NCBI RefSeq assembly: GCF_900090205.1
Contig: NZ_LT607802.1
Span: forward strand, 1,187,215-1,251,214
From: Vogesella sp. LIG4
GTDB lineage: Bacteria; Pseudomonadota; Gammaproteobacteria; Burkholderiales; Chromobacteriaceae
DNA length: 64,000 bases
Direction: 5' to 3'
In this document: piece by piece, positions 10,081-18,183 of the stretch
Position numbering within the stretch: the stretch's first letter is position 1
Layout of the letters: every line of letters begins with the position of its first letter
Made by a program: the position numbers and the translations under genes
The notes under the pieces: model-generated
Databases searched by the model: none
Seen by the model: the letters and a program-made list of their open reading frames with translations, nothing else
Told to the model about the DNA's origin: nothing

Positions 10081-10198
10081 CTTCCCTACGCCGGGATTAT
10101 CCGGGTCAGGTTCGAAGGGTAACTCTCACCCACCAGCCTGCCGTTGCGTGCGGGAACTGCTCCCTGGCGCTGTCCGGCAGGGGCAGGACCCCTAGCGA
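10081..10198 (-). promoter_or_regulatory. TPP riboswitch (THI element)
   Basis: Read on the minus strand, the leader starts with GGGGTCCTGCCCCTGCCGG, continues to GGTGAGAGTTACCC and ends with CGAACCTGACCCGGATAATC followed by GGCGTAGGGAAG. These are the conserved helices and the CUGAGA-like and ACCUGAuccGGuuaAUaCcgGCG-like boxes of the thiamine pyrophosphate aptamer. The element precedes thiC by about 100 bases. In proteobacteria this arrangement usually represses translation initiation or termination of thiC; the mode is not resolved here. Confidence 0.93.
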
Positions 10199-10434
10199 CG
10201 CAGCGAAGGTAAGTGAATTGCGGTGTGACCGCAAGCGCTTTTTCCTCTGCGCCGTCGCGGCATTCCGCTTTGAAACCAGGTAGTTGCCCGGCATCGGCAG
10301 GCGTCTGGCGCCAACCATCATGGGTGATTTGGGCGTGGGGAGGCGGTTGGCGGCAAACCGGGCTGGCGTCTGGCAGGTGTTGTTCTACAGTCAATACTTG
10401 TCGGCTGGCCACAGGTGGCCAGGAGGAGGCGGGA

Positions 10435-10674
10435 ATGAACGAGAGTCAGTTGCGGCATGCCATCGAGGATGTTGCCAGCAAGACCGGTGTGCCGGAGGCC
10501 GAGGTGCAAAGATGCTTCGAGCAGGCGCTGGGCTCGCTATGCGCCCACGCCCGGGTGCAGGATTACCTGCTGGTGCTGGCCGGGCGGAAGGTACGCGAAT
10601 CCCTGCGTGCCATGCCCGGCGCGCAGGCAGACGCCGCTCGTGTGGCGCCTGCTGCCCGCCGTTTACAGGGCTGA
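10435..10674 (+). CDS. DUF3562-like small protein
   Basis: The ATG at 10435 has AGGAGGCGGGA upstream and gives 79 residues. The sequence is mostly helical (MNESQLRHAIEDVASKTGVPEAEVQRCFEQAL, then YLLVLAGRKVRESLR), in the style of the DUF3562 family in which a short helical protein ends with a VRxxLR helix. It is soluble and cytoplasmic, with unknown function. The preceding 230 bases hold only the thiC riboswitch and spacer. A single uptake-like motif follows the stop at 10681. Confidence 0.6.
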   Translation: MNESQLRHAIEDVASKTGVPEAEVQRCFEQALGSLCAHARVQDYLLVLAGRKVRESLRAMPGAQADAARVAPAARRLQG

Positions 10675-10708
10675 GCGGCAGTTGGCCGCATTGCCTGATT
10701 GTTAATGC

Positions 10709-11143
10709 CTAGTCGTTCTTGGACGACGGGCGGCCGGTCTTGATGCTTTCCACCTTGGCCAGCATGGTTTTCAGCCGTGCAACAGGCATGGCTTCCAGCG
10801 CCAGCAGGCCGGCGCGCAGCAGCTCGCTCTTCTTGATGTTGATGCCGGCATCCAGGCTTTTCTTCTTCAGCTCGGCAATCTTGTCGTAGTCGCTCTTGGG
10901 CATGGTGAAGCTGTCGCGCACCACCTTGGTTTTCTTCTTTTTCTTGTCACCGGCAGTGGTGACGGCGGCGGCCTCTACCGGGGCGGCAGCAACGGCTGGC
11001 GCCTTGCTTGCCACGGCTTCTGCCGGGGCGGCCTGCTCCGCTGCGGCCGGCTTGCTGCCGGTGCGACGGCGGCTACGGGTAGGGCGGGCGGTTTGCTGGG
11101 TGGGAGTAGTGGTCTCGGGCGTGATTGCTGCGGGTTTCTTCAT
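10709..11143 (-). CDS. Ala/Pro/Lys-rich protein with a C-terminal helical domain
   Basis: Using the ATG at 11143 the product is 144 residues. Residues 1-65 are low-complexity, rich in Ala, Pro, Thr and Arg, followed by a Lys cluster (KKKKK near 68) typical of nucleic-acid binding tails. The C-terminal part (FTMPKSDYDKIAELKKKSLDAG, then IKKSELLRAGLLALEAM) resembles a ribbon-helix-helix-type DNA-binding domain: a short strand, then two helices. I infer a small basic DNA-binding protein, perhaps nucleoid-associated. The family is not identified. It is convergent with the DUF3562 gene. Confidence 0.6.
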   Translation of the reverse strand: MKKPAAITPETTTPTQQTARPTRSRRRTGSKPAAAEQAAPAEAVASKAPAVAAAPVEAAAVTTAGDKKKKKTKVVRDSFTMPKSDYDKIAELKKKSLDAGINIKKSELLRAGLLALEAMPVARLKTMLAKVESIKTGRPSSKND

Positions 11144-11610
11144 GACGGGCACCGGTGCGCTGATTAAACGAGATATACAGTATATACCGTTATTTACTGC
11201 GGAATGCCAATGCAATGCCGGCTGCGGCCGGCTACCGGCATGCAACTTTTCCTCGCCCTGCCCATCCATGCCACTGGTCCGTTCTTCAAGCCCTGCCCCC
11301 TAGCCTTTGAGGCAAGAATGCGACATGTGCCTTGGGGGCTTTCTCCGACTCCTGTATGATGACGGCCACTTTGGATAAGTGCGGCCAGCGGCCGCCACTG
11401 CGGGCGGTAGCGGTGGCGTGAGGGTGGCACGGTACGGTAGTGGCATTTTTTTGCCAGTGCCTTGATATTGATGGTTTTTCTCCGGCTGCTGCACAGGCAG
11501 CATGGTGATGTTTCAGCCCGATGCCGGGCGCCTGCGAAAACCGTATGACATGCCGCGTGCGGTTTTCAGAGTCGTCCTTTTATTTAGTCTTGAATCCCCC
11601 GGAGTTTCCG
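11144..11610. other. 467-base non-coding region with a candidate promoter
   Basis: This gap separates two divergent genes. The AT-rich TATACTGTATAT patch near 11173-11186 probably belongs to the promoter of the minus-strand gene. On the plus strand, TTGGGG at 11332 and TATGAT at 11355 are spaced 17 bases apart and could form a sigma-70 promoter, which would give the downstream methyltransferase a leader of roughly 240 bases. I see no clear small RNA, riboswitch or gene in the leader, only a T-rich patch near 11446. Confidence 0.4.
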
Positions 11611-12270
11611 ATGAATTTCGAACAAGCCCGTTTCAACATGGTTGAGCAGCAGATCCGTCCGTGGGATGTGCTCGACACCTCCATCCTCGATTTGCTGTTT
11701 CACGTGAAACGCGAAGATTTCGTGCCGGAAGACAAGCGCACCCTGGCATTTACCGACGTGCAGCTGCCGCTGGAAAACGGCTGCACCATGCTGGAACCGA
11801 AGGTGGAAGCCCGCCTGCTGCAGGACCTGCAGGTGAAAGCCAGCGACAAGGTACTGGAAGTGGGCACCGGCAGCGGCTACATGACCGCACTGCTGGCCGC
11901 GGTGAGCCAGCACGTGTACAGCGTGGACCTGGACGCCGAGCAATCCCAGCGCGCTGCGGCCAACCTGAAGACCGCCGGCATCCGCAATGTGACCCTGAGT
12001 GTGGGCAACGGCATCGACGGCCTGGCCTCGCAGGCGCCGTTCGACGTGATCTTCCTCGGCGGCTCGGTACCGGTGGTGCCGGAAGCGCTGAAGGCGCAGC
12101 TGGCCGTGGGCGGCCGCCTGGCGGTGATCGTGGGCGATGCCCCGGTAATGATCGCCAAGATCATCACCCGCGTGTCGGAAAGCGCCTACCAGGAAAGCGT
12201 GAGCTTCGACACCAATATCGCACGCCTGCAGCAGCTGGACGCCATCGAGCCGTCCCGCTTCAGCTTCTGA
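11611..12270 (+). CDS. Protein-L-isoaspartate methyltransferase family protein
   Basis: The ATG at 11611 follows CCCCGGAG and gives 219 residues. Residues 70-180 form a SAM-binding Rossmann fold with motif I VLEVGTGSGYMTALLA, an acidic strand end (VYSVDLD) and motif FDVIFLGG. The N-terminal MVEQQIRPWDVLD and the VKREDFVP stretch are the PCMT family hallmark. Family members repair isoaspartyl residues, but this subgroup, often found next to a rhodanese and tolC in betaproteobacteria, may act otherwise. The rhodanese gene begins 2 bases after the stop, so they form an operon. A parS-like site lies within codons 29-34 and an uptake-like motif at 11955. Confidence 0.8.
   Translation: MNFEQARFNMVEQQIRPWDVLDTSILDLLFHVKREDFVPEDKRTLAFTDVQLPLENGCTMLEPKVEARLLQDLQVKASDKVLEVGTGSGYMTALLAAVSQHVYSVDLDAEQSQRAAANLKTAGIRNVTLSVGNGIDGLASQAPFDVIFLGGSVPVVPEALKAQLAVGGRLAVIVGDAPVMIAKIITRVSESAYQESVSFDTNIARLQQLDAIEPSRFSF
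11696..11711. other. parS-like centromere site
   Basis: TGTTTCACGTGAAACG matches the bacterial parS consensus TGTTTCACGTGAAACA at 15 of 16 positions, with a perfect 14-base palindromic core (11697-11710). It lies within the methyltransferase coding sequence, as parS sites often do. ParB would bind here to seed the partition complex. Confidence 0.75.
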
Positions 12271-12272
12271 GC

Positions 12273-12599
12273 ATGGTAGGCGAAATCACTGCCCGCGATC
12301 TGGCGGCCTGGCTGGCGGACGACAGTCGTGCCAAGCCGGTGCTGCTGGATGTGCGCGAGGACTGGGAATACGCGCTGTGCCACATCGCCGGCTCGCAGCA
12401 GATGGTGATGAACATGGTGCCGCTGCGTCATAACGAGCTGCCGGACGATGTGCCCATCGTTACCATCTGCCACCACGGCGTGCGCAGCTTCCAGGTGGGC
12501 CTCTACCTGCAGAACGCCGGCTTCGAGCAGGTGCTGAGCCTGCGTGGCGGCGTGGATGCCTGGGCCAATGAGGTAGACCCGGCGATGGCACGCTACTGA
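12273..12599 (+). CDS. Rhodanese-like sulfurtransferase domain protein
   Basis: This 108-residue single-domain rhodanese contains VLLDVREDWEYALCHIAGS, the CDC25/rhodanese first signature, and the active-site loop CHHGVRS with the catalytic Cys followed by a final Arg. The closing LRGGVDAWA motif completes the fold. It is cytoplasmic and would carry a persulfide on the Cys; the acceptor is unknown. It starts 2 bases after the upstream methyltransferase stop and is therefore translationally coupled with it. Confidence 0.9.
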   Translation: MVGEITARDLAAWLADDSRAKPVLLDVREDWEYALCHIAGSQQMVMNMVPLRHNELPDDVPIVTICHHGVRSFQVGLYLQNAGFEQVLSLRGGVDAWANEVDPAMARY

Positions 12600-12602
12600 G
12601 AA

Positions 12603-12687
12603 CCTGCTTACGATCTGCTGTGCTTCGTGAAACGTTACGCGGTGAGTACGCCTTGTCTCGCTCTAGCTCGCGAGATCGTAAACAGAT
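12603..12687 (-). repeat. Palindromic repeat family R1, short copy D
   Basis: This 85-base element has near-perfect ends (CTGCTTACGATCT and AGATCGTAAACAG) and contains CTCGCGAGCTAGAGCGAGACAAGGCG read on the minus strand, the same block as the larger copies at 31.8, 34.5 and 41.5 kb. The middle is shorter than in those copies. It follows the rhodanese gene directly. Confidence 0.7.
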
Positions 12688-12710
12688 TCTGCGCCATCCT
12701 GCCAAGTCGA

Positions 12711-12738
12711 AAGCCGTTCCTGCCGGAGCGGCTTTTTT
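12711..12738 (+). terminator. Intrinsic terminator after the methyltransferase-rhodanese operon
   Basis: AAGCCGTTCC and GGAGCGGCTT pair across a TGCC loop (one G-U pair) and are followed by a run of T. The form is that of a rho-independent terminator. It lies upstream of ung. Confidence 0.85.
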
Positions 12739-12772
12739 GTTGTTGCCACCGCGTGGCAGAAATCGAGTGAGC

Positions 12773-13486
12773 ATGAGTTACCTATCCCCCGCTATCGAAT
12801 CCCTGCCCACCGCCTGGCGCGATGTGCTGGCCGCTCCGGCGCTGGCCGCGCAGCTGCAGGCCATCGAGGCGCGTCTTGCCGCCCGCGCCGCTGACGGCGT
12901 GGCGATCTATCCGCCGCGCGAGCTGATCTTCAATGCACTGCGCCACGTGGCGCCGCAGGACGTGCGGGTGGTGATCCTGGGGCAGGACCCGTACCACGGT
13001 GCCGGCGAGGCCATGGGGCTGAGTTTTTCGGTGCCGGCCGGGGTGAAGATTCCGCCCAGCCTGCGCAATATGTACAAGGAGCTGGCCAGCGACCTGGGCG
13101 TCGCCCCGGCCGCCAGCGGCGACCTGTCGCACTGGGCGCGCCAGGGCGTGCTGCTGCTCAACACCTCGCTGACGGTGGAGGCCGACAATGCCGGCAGCCA
13201 CGGCAAGCTCGGCTGGCAGCAAATCACGGATGCGCTGATCGACGCGGTGAGCGCGCAAAACCCCGGTTGCGTGTTCCTGCTGTGGGGCAACTGGGCGCAG
13301 GGCAAGGCCGAGCGCATCGATGCCGGCCGCCACGCGGTGCTGAAGGCGGTGCATCCGTCTCCGCTGTCCGCCAGCCGCGGCTTCTTCGGCTGCCGTCACT
13401 TCTCGCAGGCCAATCAATGGTTGGCCGCACGCGGCCGCGGCGAAATCGCCTGGGGCGCGCCGGCTACGCAGGACCGCCTGTTCTAG
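12773..13486 (+). CDS. ung: Uracil-DNA glycosylase (family 1)
   Basis: Ung removes uracil from DNA to begin base-excision repair. The 237-residue product starts at the ATG at 12773 (GAGTGAGC upstream; the longer frame from 12620 reads through the terminator). It has the water-activating motif GQDPYHG, the SFSVPAGVKIPPSLRNMYKEL segment, and the DNA-intercalating loop HPSPLSA near residue 203. These place it in the classical family 1. It is monocistronic and converges with the isochorismatase gene. A uptake-like motif lies at 13421-13429. Confidence 0.95.
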   Translation: MSYLSPAIESLPTAWRDVLAAPALAAQLQAIEARLAARAADGVAIYPPRELIFNALRHVAPQDVRVVILGQDPYHGAGEAMGLSFSVPAGVKIPPSLRNMYKELASDLGVAPAASGDLSHWARQGVLLLNTSLTVEADNAGSHGKLGWQQITDALIDAVSAQNPGCVFLLWGNWAQGKAERIDAGRHAVLKAVHPSPLSASRGFFGCRHFSQANQWLAARGRGEIAWGAPATQDRLF

Positions 13487-13520
13487 CGGGCTGCCCTGCT
13501 TGCCGGCCTGACTGTCGGCA

Positions 13521-14054
13521 TCAGAACTGGATCTCGCTTGCCGGCTGGATAGAAGCGAAGGCCGCCAGGGTCGCGTTATGGTGGGCCACGATCTGGCTGG
13601 CCGGCAGCTGTGGCGTATCCGCGCAGGAATGCGCATCCGCCACCAGCACGCATTGCAGGCCGCGCTCGGCGGCGGCGCGCACGGTGCTGTCCACGCAGTA
13701 CTGGGTTTTCATGCCGCAGATGATCAGCCGCTGGATGTCATGCTGCGCCAGCAGCGCTGCCAGCTCCGTGCCCTGGAAGCAGCTGGGGCGGGTCTTGTTG
13801 AAGATGATGGCGTCGTTTTGTTCGAGCGCCAGCTCCGGCAGCAACTGCCACAGGGGGCTGCCCGCAGCAATGGGGGAATCGGCGGGGCCGGTATGGCGCG
13901 CAGCCAGCAGCAGGGTTCCCGTACGGCGTGCCCGGGTGACGAGGCTGCCAATATTGGCCAGCAGCTGTTCGCGCTGCCACGGTTTGTCCGGGGCGTGATA
14001 CAGGCCGTACTGCATGTCGATGATCAACAGGGCGCTACGAACGGGGGAACTCAT
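13521..14054 (-). CDS. Isochorismatase-type cysteine hydrolase
   Basis: The 177-residue protein has the three-layer alpha/beta fold of the isochorismatase family. The expected triad is visible: Asp in ALLIIDMQ (residue 13), Lys in NKTRPS (about 87) and the nucleophilic Cys in KTQYCVDST (about 118), next to the cis-peptide region. Members hydrolyse isochorismate, nicotinamide or carbamoyl substrates; the exact substrate is unknown. No pathway neighbours help. The gene stands alone between ung and a TauE gene. Confidence 0.85.
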   Translation of the reverse strand: MSSPVRSALLIIDMQYGLYHAPDKPWQREQLLANIGSLVTRARRTGTLLLAARHTGPADSPIAAGSPLWQLLPELALEQNDAIIFNKTRPSCFQGTELAALLAQHDIQRLIICGMKTQYCVDSTVRAAAERGLQCVLVADAHSCADTPQLPASQIVAHHNATLAAFASIQPASEIQF

Positions 14055-14340
14055 GGCTTCTCCTTGGTGATGTGCCCGAACGGGCCGGAGAAGTACACCC
14101 CGGCCAGCGCCCGGGGTGGGAAAGTACGGCTACTGCGGCTGTACGTCGCCTTCCCGGCCCCGTTGTCGGGTCGTGGTGGTGGCGGTGGTGTGGCGGGCAG
14201 GTGCACTCATGCGTGCATCATGAGTTGGCGCCGCCGGTTTCGTCAATCACGATACCGGCATTGCCGCTACCTGCCGGATGACGGCATGACGGTTTCGCCA
14301 CTATGCTCGTCGGTTCCACTTCAATAGATTCGATTGTCAG

Positions 14341-15087
14341 ATGAGCTTCTCACTTTCCGCCTGGCTGGTCAGCGCCGTGGCCATCCTGCTCACCGGTGTC
14401 GCCAAGGGTGGCTTTGGCGGCGTGTTCGGCGGCATTGCCGTGCCGCTGATGTCGCTGGTGATGCCGCCGGAAGCCGCCGCCGCCCTTACCCTGCCGCTGC
14501 TGTGCCTGATGGATCTGTCCAGCGTGAAGCTGTACTGGCGGCGCTGGGACACGCACGAATTGCGGCTGATGCTGTCCGGTGCGCTGCTGGGCATTGGCCT
14601 GGGCGCGCTGGCCTTCGGCCTGCTGCCGGCCTGGTCGGTGAAGCTGGTGATCGGCTTGCTGGCGCTGCTATTCGCCGCGCAGCGGCTGTGGCTGCGCTTC
14701 TTTCCGGCCACGCCGCGGCAGATGGGGCCGCTGGCCGGGCGCATCGCCGGGCTGTTTGGCGGCCTCACCAGCACGCTGGCGCATGCCGGCGGCCCGCCGG
14801 TGCTGGTGTACCTGTTCAGTCGCCCGCTGTCCAAGGAACGCTTCGTCGCCACACTGGCGGTGTTCTTTACCGTGGTGAACCTGGTGAAGCTGCTGCCCTA
14901 CCTGGCGCTGCATCTGTTTACGGCAACGGTACTCTGGCAGTGCCTGTTGCTGTCACCACTGGTGCCGCTGGGCGTATGGCTGGGCGTGCGCCTGCAGCGC
15001 CGCATGCCGGAGCAGGCCTTCTTCAGCAGCGCGGTGGCGCTGCTGGCGCTGTCCGGCGCGCAGCTGGTGTACTCGGCGTTGGTTTGA
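14341..15087 (+). CDS. TauE/SafE family anion exporter, second copy
   Basis: This 248-residue polytopic membrane protein has about eight hydrophobic segments. It carries the family motif VAKGGFGGVFGGIAVPLMSL near the N-terminus and GLFGGLTSTLAHAGGPPVLVYL in the middle, both Gly-rich halves of the duplicated fold. It differs strongly from the TauE protein at 1981-2739, so it is not a recent duplicate. The substrate is probably a sulfur-containing or small organic anion. It has no adjacent regulator and converges with speD, 11 bases away. Confidence 0.85.
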   Translation: MSFSLSAWLVSAVAILLTGVAKGGFGGVFGGIAVPLMSLVMPPEAAAALTLPLLCLMDLSSVKLYWRRWDTHELRLMLSGALLGIGLGALAFGLLPAWSVKLVIGLLALLFAAQRLWLRFFPATPRQMGPLAGRIAGLFGGLTSTLAHAGGPPVLVYLFSRPLSKERFVATLAVFFTVVNLVKLLPYLALHLFTATVLWQCLLLSPLVPLGVWLGVRLQRRMPEQAFFSSAVALLALSGAQLVYSALV

Positions 15088-15098
15088 GTGGTCGTGGA

Positions 15099-15491
15099 TC
15101 AAGCTGGGTTGTTTGCTGGCAGAACTGCGCTGTCGTGGTGGCGGGAACGCTGCCCGCGCTGATGCCGGCTGGTTTCGGTTCGCCCCGCCTGCAGCGCTTG
15201 ATTCAGTACCTGCAAGGCCGCCATGTGCGCGCCGCTGCCGCATAGGAACAGGTCGATGGCGGCATAGCCGTACTCTGGCCAGGTGTGGATGCTGATATGC
15301 GATTCGGCCAGCAGCAGTACGCCGGTGACGCCCTGCCCCGCGCCGAAATGATGGAAGTGTCCTGCCAGCACATGGGCTCCCGCCGCACGGGCCGCAGCGT
15401 AAAGTGCGTGCTCCACGTGTGAGGCATCGGCGAGAAGGTTGGCCGCACAGTCATACAGGTCGGCCAGCAGGTGTTCGCCCAGGTGGCTCAT
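15099..15491 (-). CDS. speD: S-adenosylmethionine decarboxylase SpeD (prokaryotic)
   Basis: SpeD makes decarboxylated SAM, the aminopropyl donor for spermidine. The 130-residue proenzyme has the autocleavage site LAESHISIHTWPE, where Glu63-Ser64 would be cut to create the pyruvoyl group, plus His68 and a catalytic Cys84 (DLFLCGSG). The C-terminal 30 residues are basic and disordered, longer than in the minimal bacterial enzyme. It is the last gene of a five-gene minus-strand operon and overlaps the preceding small gene by 4 bases. Spermidine synthase is encoded divergently at 18639. An uptake-like motif lies at 15439. Confidence 0.92.
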   Translation of the reverse strand: MSHLGEHLLADLYDCAANLLADASHVEHALYAAARAAGAHVLAGHFHHFGAGQGVTGVLLLAESHISIHTWPEYGYAAIDLFLCGSGAHMAALQVLNQALQAGRTETSRHQRGQRSRHHDSAVLPANNPA

Positions 15492-15640
15492 TTGTGCCCG
15501 CCGGAGAAGCCGCCATAGCCGCGGCTGCTACTGCCGCTGCCGCCGCTACGGTAACTGCCTTCATCATCCTGGGCGTAGCTCAGCAAGGTGGTGATGATGA
15601 TGATCGCCAGGCAGTAGCAGATGAAGGTGAAGTGTTTCAT
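15488..15640 (-). CDS. 50-residue membrane-anchored Gly/Ser-rich protein
   Basis: The reading frame begins with ATG at 15640 and its stop overlaps the speD start (ATGA), while its own start overlaps the stop of the DUF4178 gene in the same way. Residues 3-24 form a hydrophobic segment, possibly a signal or membrane anchor. The tail is soluble and rich in Gly, Ser, Arg and Tyr and ends GGHK. Tight double overlap with both neighbours supports translation. I do not know a family. Small Gly-rich proteins recur beside polyamine-linked membrane-stress genes and might be the target or a structural part of that system. Confidence 0.7.
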   Translation of the reverse strand: MKHFTFICYCLAIIIITTLLSYAQDDEGSYRSGGSGSSSRGYGGFSGGHK

Positions 15641-17100
15641 CGGTTATTCAGCGGCGCCCACAATATGCAGGTCGCCATAAACAGAATGATAAAAACAGCA
15701 CTACTGTCGCTGTTGATCAAGGGCGGCAGATTGATGCACCAGAGCAGGACGCTGGCGCCGGTAGCGATTCGTTGCTGAGTCTCAAGCCGCTTGGCTGGTG
15801 ATCCGCTAAAGGCTGGCTCCAGCGGTGCTTCATTGCCGAACCAGCGTGCGATGTCGGCATTGCTGATGCGACTGCTGCTGCTCCAGGTGAGCTCCAGCTT
15901 GCTTTCTTCGCTGGCCAGCAGCGTCTTGCCGTCGGCACTGGCAAACTCGCTGATGCTGACGCGTTCGCCGACACGTGCCCGCCATGGAAAGGCGCCAGCT
16001 GCACAGGCGATCTCGCCATCGTAGATCGGGTAGCGCGGCTCGAAACTTTTTTTACCCCATATCGCGTAGTCCGCCGTGACCTGGTCCACCCAGACATCCA
16101 TCAGGGTGCCCAAGTACCAGCCGTCGCTGGTTTCTGTCAGCCAGCGGAAGCCTAGCAGGGGTTCGTACAGCAGGTATTCGTTCCAGCTGCTGCTGCGATC
16201 CTTTGTGACCACCCAGCCCAGCAGGCCGATGATGGTCCAGGTCTTGCCGTCTATCTTCGCTTCGCTGCCATTGGCCAGGGTGAAACGCTGTCCCAGAGTC
16301 TGCAGTGCCTGGTGTTGCCCCAGTACGGTGGCGCGCTCACCCTGGATATCCACTTCGCTGCCGCACGACGGGCAGTTCAGGTGGGTGGCTGTGCCGGCAC
16401 GGTAGTCGAGGCCCGCGCCGCAGCTGGGGCATTCGAGTTGTTGCACGCTGCCCTTCAGCTTGCCGGTGGCTGTCTGGATCATGCGCTCGTCGCGCAGGCG
16501 CTGCATATTGAGCTGTTTCAGCGTCACTGCTTCGCCCAGATACACCTGCGGCACATCCTCGCTGTAGTCCAGGGTCAGGAAGCTGCCACCACTGCGGGCG
16601 TCGGCCACCTTGATATCGTAGCCGGGGCCGACGGCAAACGGCAGCTCGCCCTCTCCGGCTACACAGCGGGCCTCGCGAATGTCGCAGAAGGTGTAGTCGC
16701 GTTTGTTGTAAGGCCAGGTCTTGCCGGCTCGGAGGTCTGTAAAGCGGGGTGGATTCTGGTACCGCCCCTGCGACTGGGTCAGTACGTACTGGCCGACGGC
16801 ATCGGCTAGCCAGCCGCTCTCGCCATCGTCGAACAGGATGTGCCATTCGTTCCAGCTGCCGCTGTCGTATTGCAGCTGGATGCGGCCAACCACGGTGAAC
16901 TGGCGGCCGTGCCAGATGCCGCAACTGGCAATCTGCAGGGGTGAGTAGTCATCCAGTAGCTCGGCCATCTTGCCAAGGTCACGCACGCTATCGGCATCGC
17001 GCAGCAGGGTGCTGCGGCAATAGCTGCACACCGCCAGTACCGAACTGGTGGCGTGAAAGCGCACTTCAGCGCCGCAGGCAGGGCAGGCTACGCGGTACAT
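15637..17100 (-). CDS. DUF4178 protein with zinc ribbons
   Basis: The 487-residue protein starts with a treble-clef-like ribbon (CPACG, then CSYC at about residues 8 and 26), followed by a DUF4178 beta domain (about 50-200, with WNEWHILFDDGESGWL). A second ribbon (CPSCG and CPSCG near 221-244) precedes a second DUF4178 domain (SSSWNEYLLYEPLLGFRWL). Two hydrophobic helices close the protein, anchoring it in the inner membrane. DUF4178 proteins are repeatedly found with DUF350, SPFH proteins and polyamine enzymes. The function is unknown; a sensor or adaptor is inferred. It sits in the middle of the minus operon. Confidence 0.85.
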   Translation of the reverse strand: MYRVACPACGAEVRFHATSSVLAVCSYCRSTLLRDADSVRDLGKMAELLDDYSPLQIASCGIWHGRQFTVVGRIQLQYDSGSWNEWHILFDDGESGWLADAVGQYVLTQSQGRYQNPPRFTDLRAGKTWPYNKRDYTFCDIREARCVAGEGELPFAVGPGYDIKVADARSGGSFLTLDYSEDVPQVYLGEAVTLKQLNMQRLRDERMIQTATGKLKGSVQQLECPSCGAGLDYRAGTATHLNCPSCGSEVDIQGERATVLGQHQALQTLGQRFTLANGSEAKIDGKTWTIIGLLGWVVTKDRSSSWNEYLLYEPLLGFRWLTETSDGWYLGTLMDVWVDQVTADYAIWGKKSFEPRYPIYDGEIACAAGAFPWRARVGERVSISEFASADGKTLLASEESKLELTWSSSSRISNADIARWFGNEAPLEPAFSGSPAKRLETQQRIATGASVLLWCINLPPLINSDSSAVFIILFMATCILWAPLNNR

Positions 17101-17134
17101 CAGGCAGGGTTGGCCGCAAGCAGGGACATGAGTA

Positions 17135-18151
17135 TTAGCCCACCAGCTTTTTAAGTACGTCCGCCTTGGCAGCGTCGTAGTCGGCCTGGGTAATCAGCCC
17201 GGCATCCAGCAAGCCTTTGAGCTGCGCCAGTTTGGCCTGCGGGGTGTCGCCCCCGGCCGCCGTGGGAGCCGCCGTAGTGGCGGCGGGCGACAGACTCTGT
17301 TGCAGTGCCTGGCCCATGACCTGCCCCACGCCCACGCCGGTGGACAGGGCTGCGCCCAGGCCAGCCAGGCCGCCTTCGTTCTGTGCGGCCAGCGGAATGC
17401 TTTCCGCCGCCTGGTAGCGTGTGTACTGGGCGAGATCGCCTGCCATGCCCATGGCGATGCGCTTGTCGATGGCTTTCTGCAGCTCTTCCGGCAGGGAGAT
17501 GTTTTCCAGTGCAAAGCTGTCCAGTTCGATACCGTAGCGGGCAAATGCCGGCAACAGGGCCGTCTTGATGGTATCGGCCATCAGCCCCTGATTAGCCGCC
17601 ATGTCCAGGAACGGTACAGCGCTGTTACCCAGCGTGCTGGCAATGGTGGCCACTACCTGGTCACGCAGCTGTTGCTCCAGTTCATCCACGCTGTAGCTGT
17701 CGCGGGTGCCGCTGACTTCGGTGAAGAAGCGCTGCGGGTCGGTCACGCGATAGCTGTAGATACCGAAGGCGCGTAGCCGCACCATGCCGAAATCCTTGTC
17801 GCGCAGGGTAATTGCCTGCGGCGTCCCCCACTTGCGACCCAGCTGCAGCCGGGTGCTGAAGAAAATTACATCGGACTTGAAGGGCGAAGCGAACAGCTTG
17901 TCCCAGTGCTGCAGATAGGTGAGTACTGGCAGCGTCTGGGTGGTGAGCTTGTACATGCCCGGCCCGAACACATCGGCGATCCGGCCCTCGTTGATGAACA
18001 CTGCCATCTGCGATTCACGAACCGTCAGGCTGGCCCCGTACTGGATTTCGTTATCCTGCATCGGGTAGCGCCAGGCCAGCACGCCGTCGCTGTCTTCCTG
18101 CCATTCCAGGATGTCGATGAACTGCTTGGAGATAAACGAGAACAGGCTCAT
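17135..18151 (-). CDS. SPFH domain protein with C-terminal SHOCT motif (YdjI-like)
   Basis: Starting at the ATG at 18151 the product is 338 residues. The first 230 residues form an SPFH/band-7-like domain (EIQYGASLTVRESQMAVFINEGRIADVFGPG, then FGIYSYRVTDP), the so-called virion core or YdjI type. A Gly/Ala-rich linker follows (about 245-300). The last 35 residues, KLAQLKGLLDAGLITQADYDAAKADVLKKL, are a SHOCT short domain. Such proteins scaffold membrane complexes and are linked to envelope stress. It lies between DUF350 and DUF4178 genes in one operon. Confidence 0.88.
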   Translation of the reverse strand: MSLFSFISKQFIDILEWQEDSDGVLAWRYPMQDNEIQYGASLTVRESQMAVFINEGRIADVFGPGMYKLTTQTLPVLTYLQHWDKLFASPFKSDVIFFSTRLQLGRKWGTPQAITLRDKDFGMVRLRAFGIYSYRVTDPQRFFTEVSGTRDSYSVDELEQQLRDQVVATIASTLGNSAVPFLDMAANQGLMADTIKTALLPAFARYGIELDSFALENISLPEELQKAIDKRIAMGMAGDLAQYTRYQAAESIPLAAQNEGGLAGLGAALSTGVGVGQVMGQALQQSLSPAATTAAPTAAGGDTPQAKLAQLKGLLDAGLITQADYDAAKADVLKKLVG

Positions 18152-18183
18152 GCGGCACGCTCCGTGAGGTTGTTGGCGATCGT

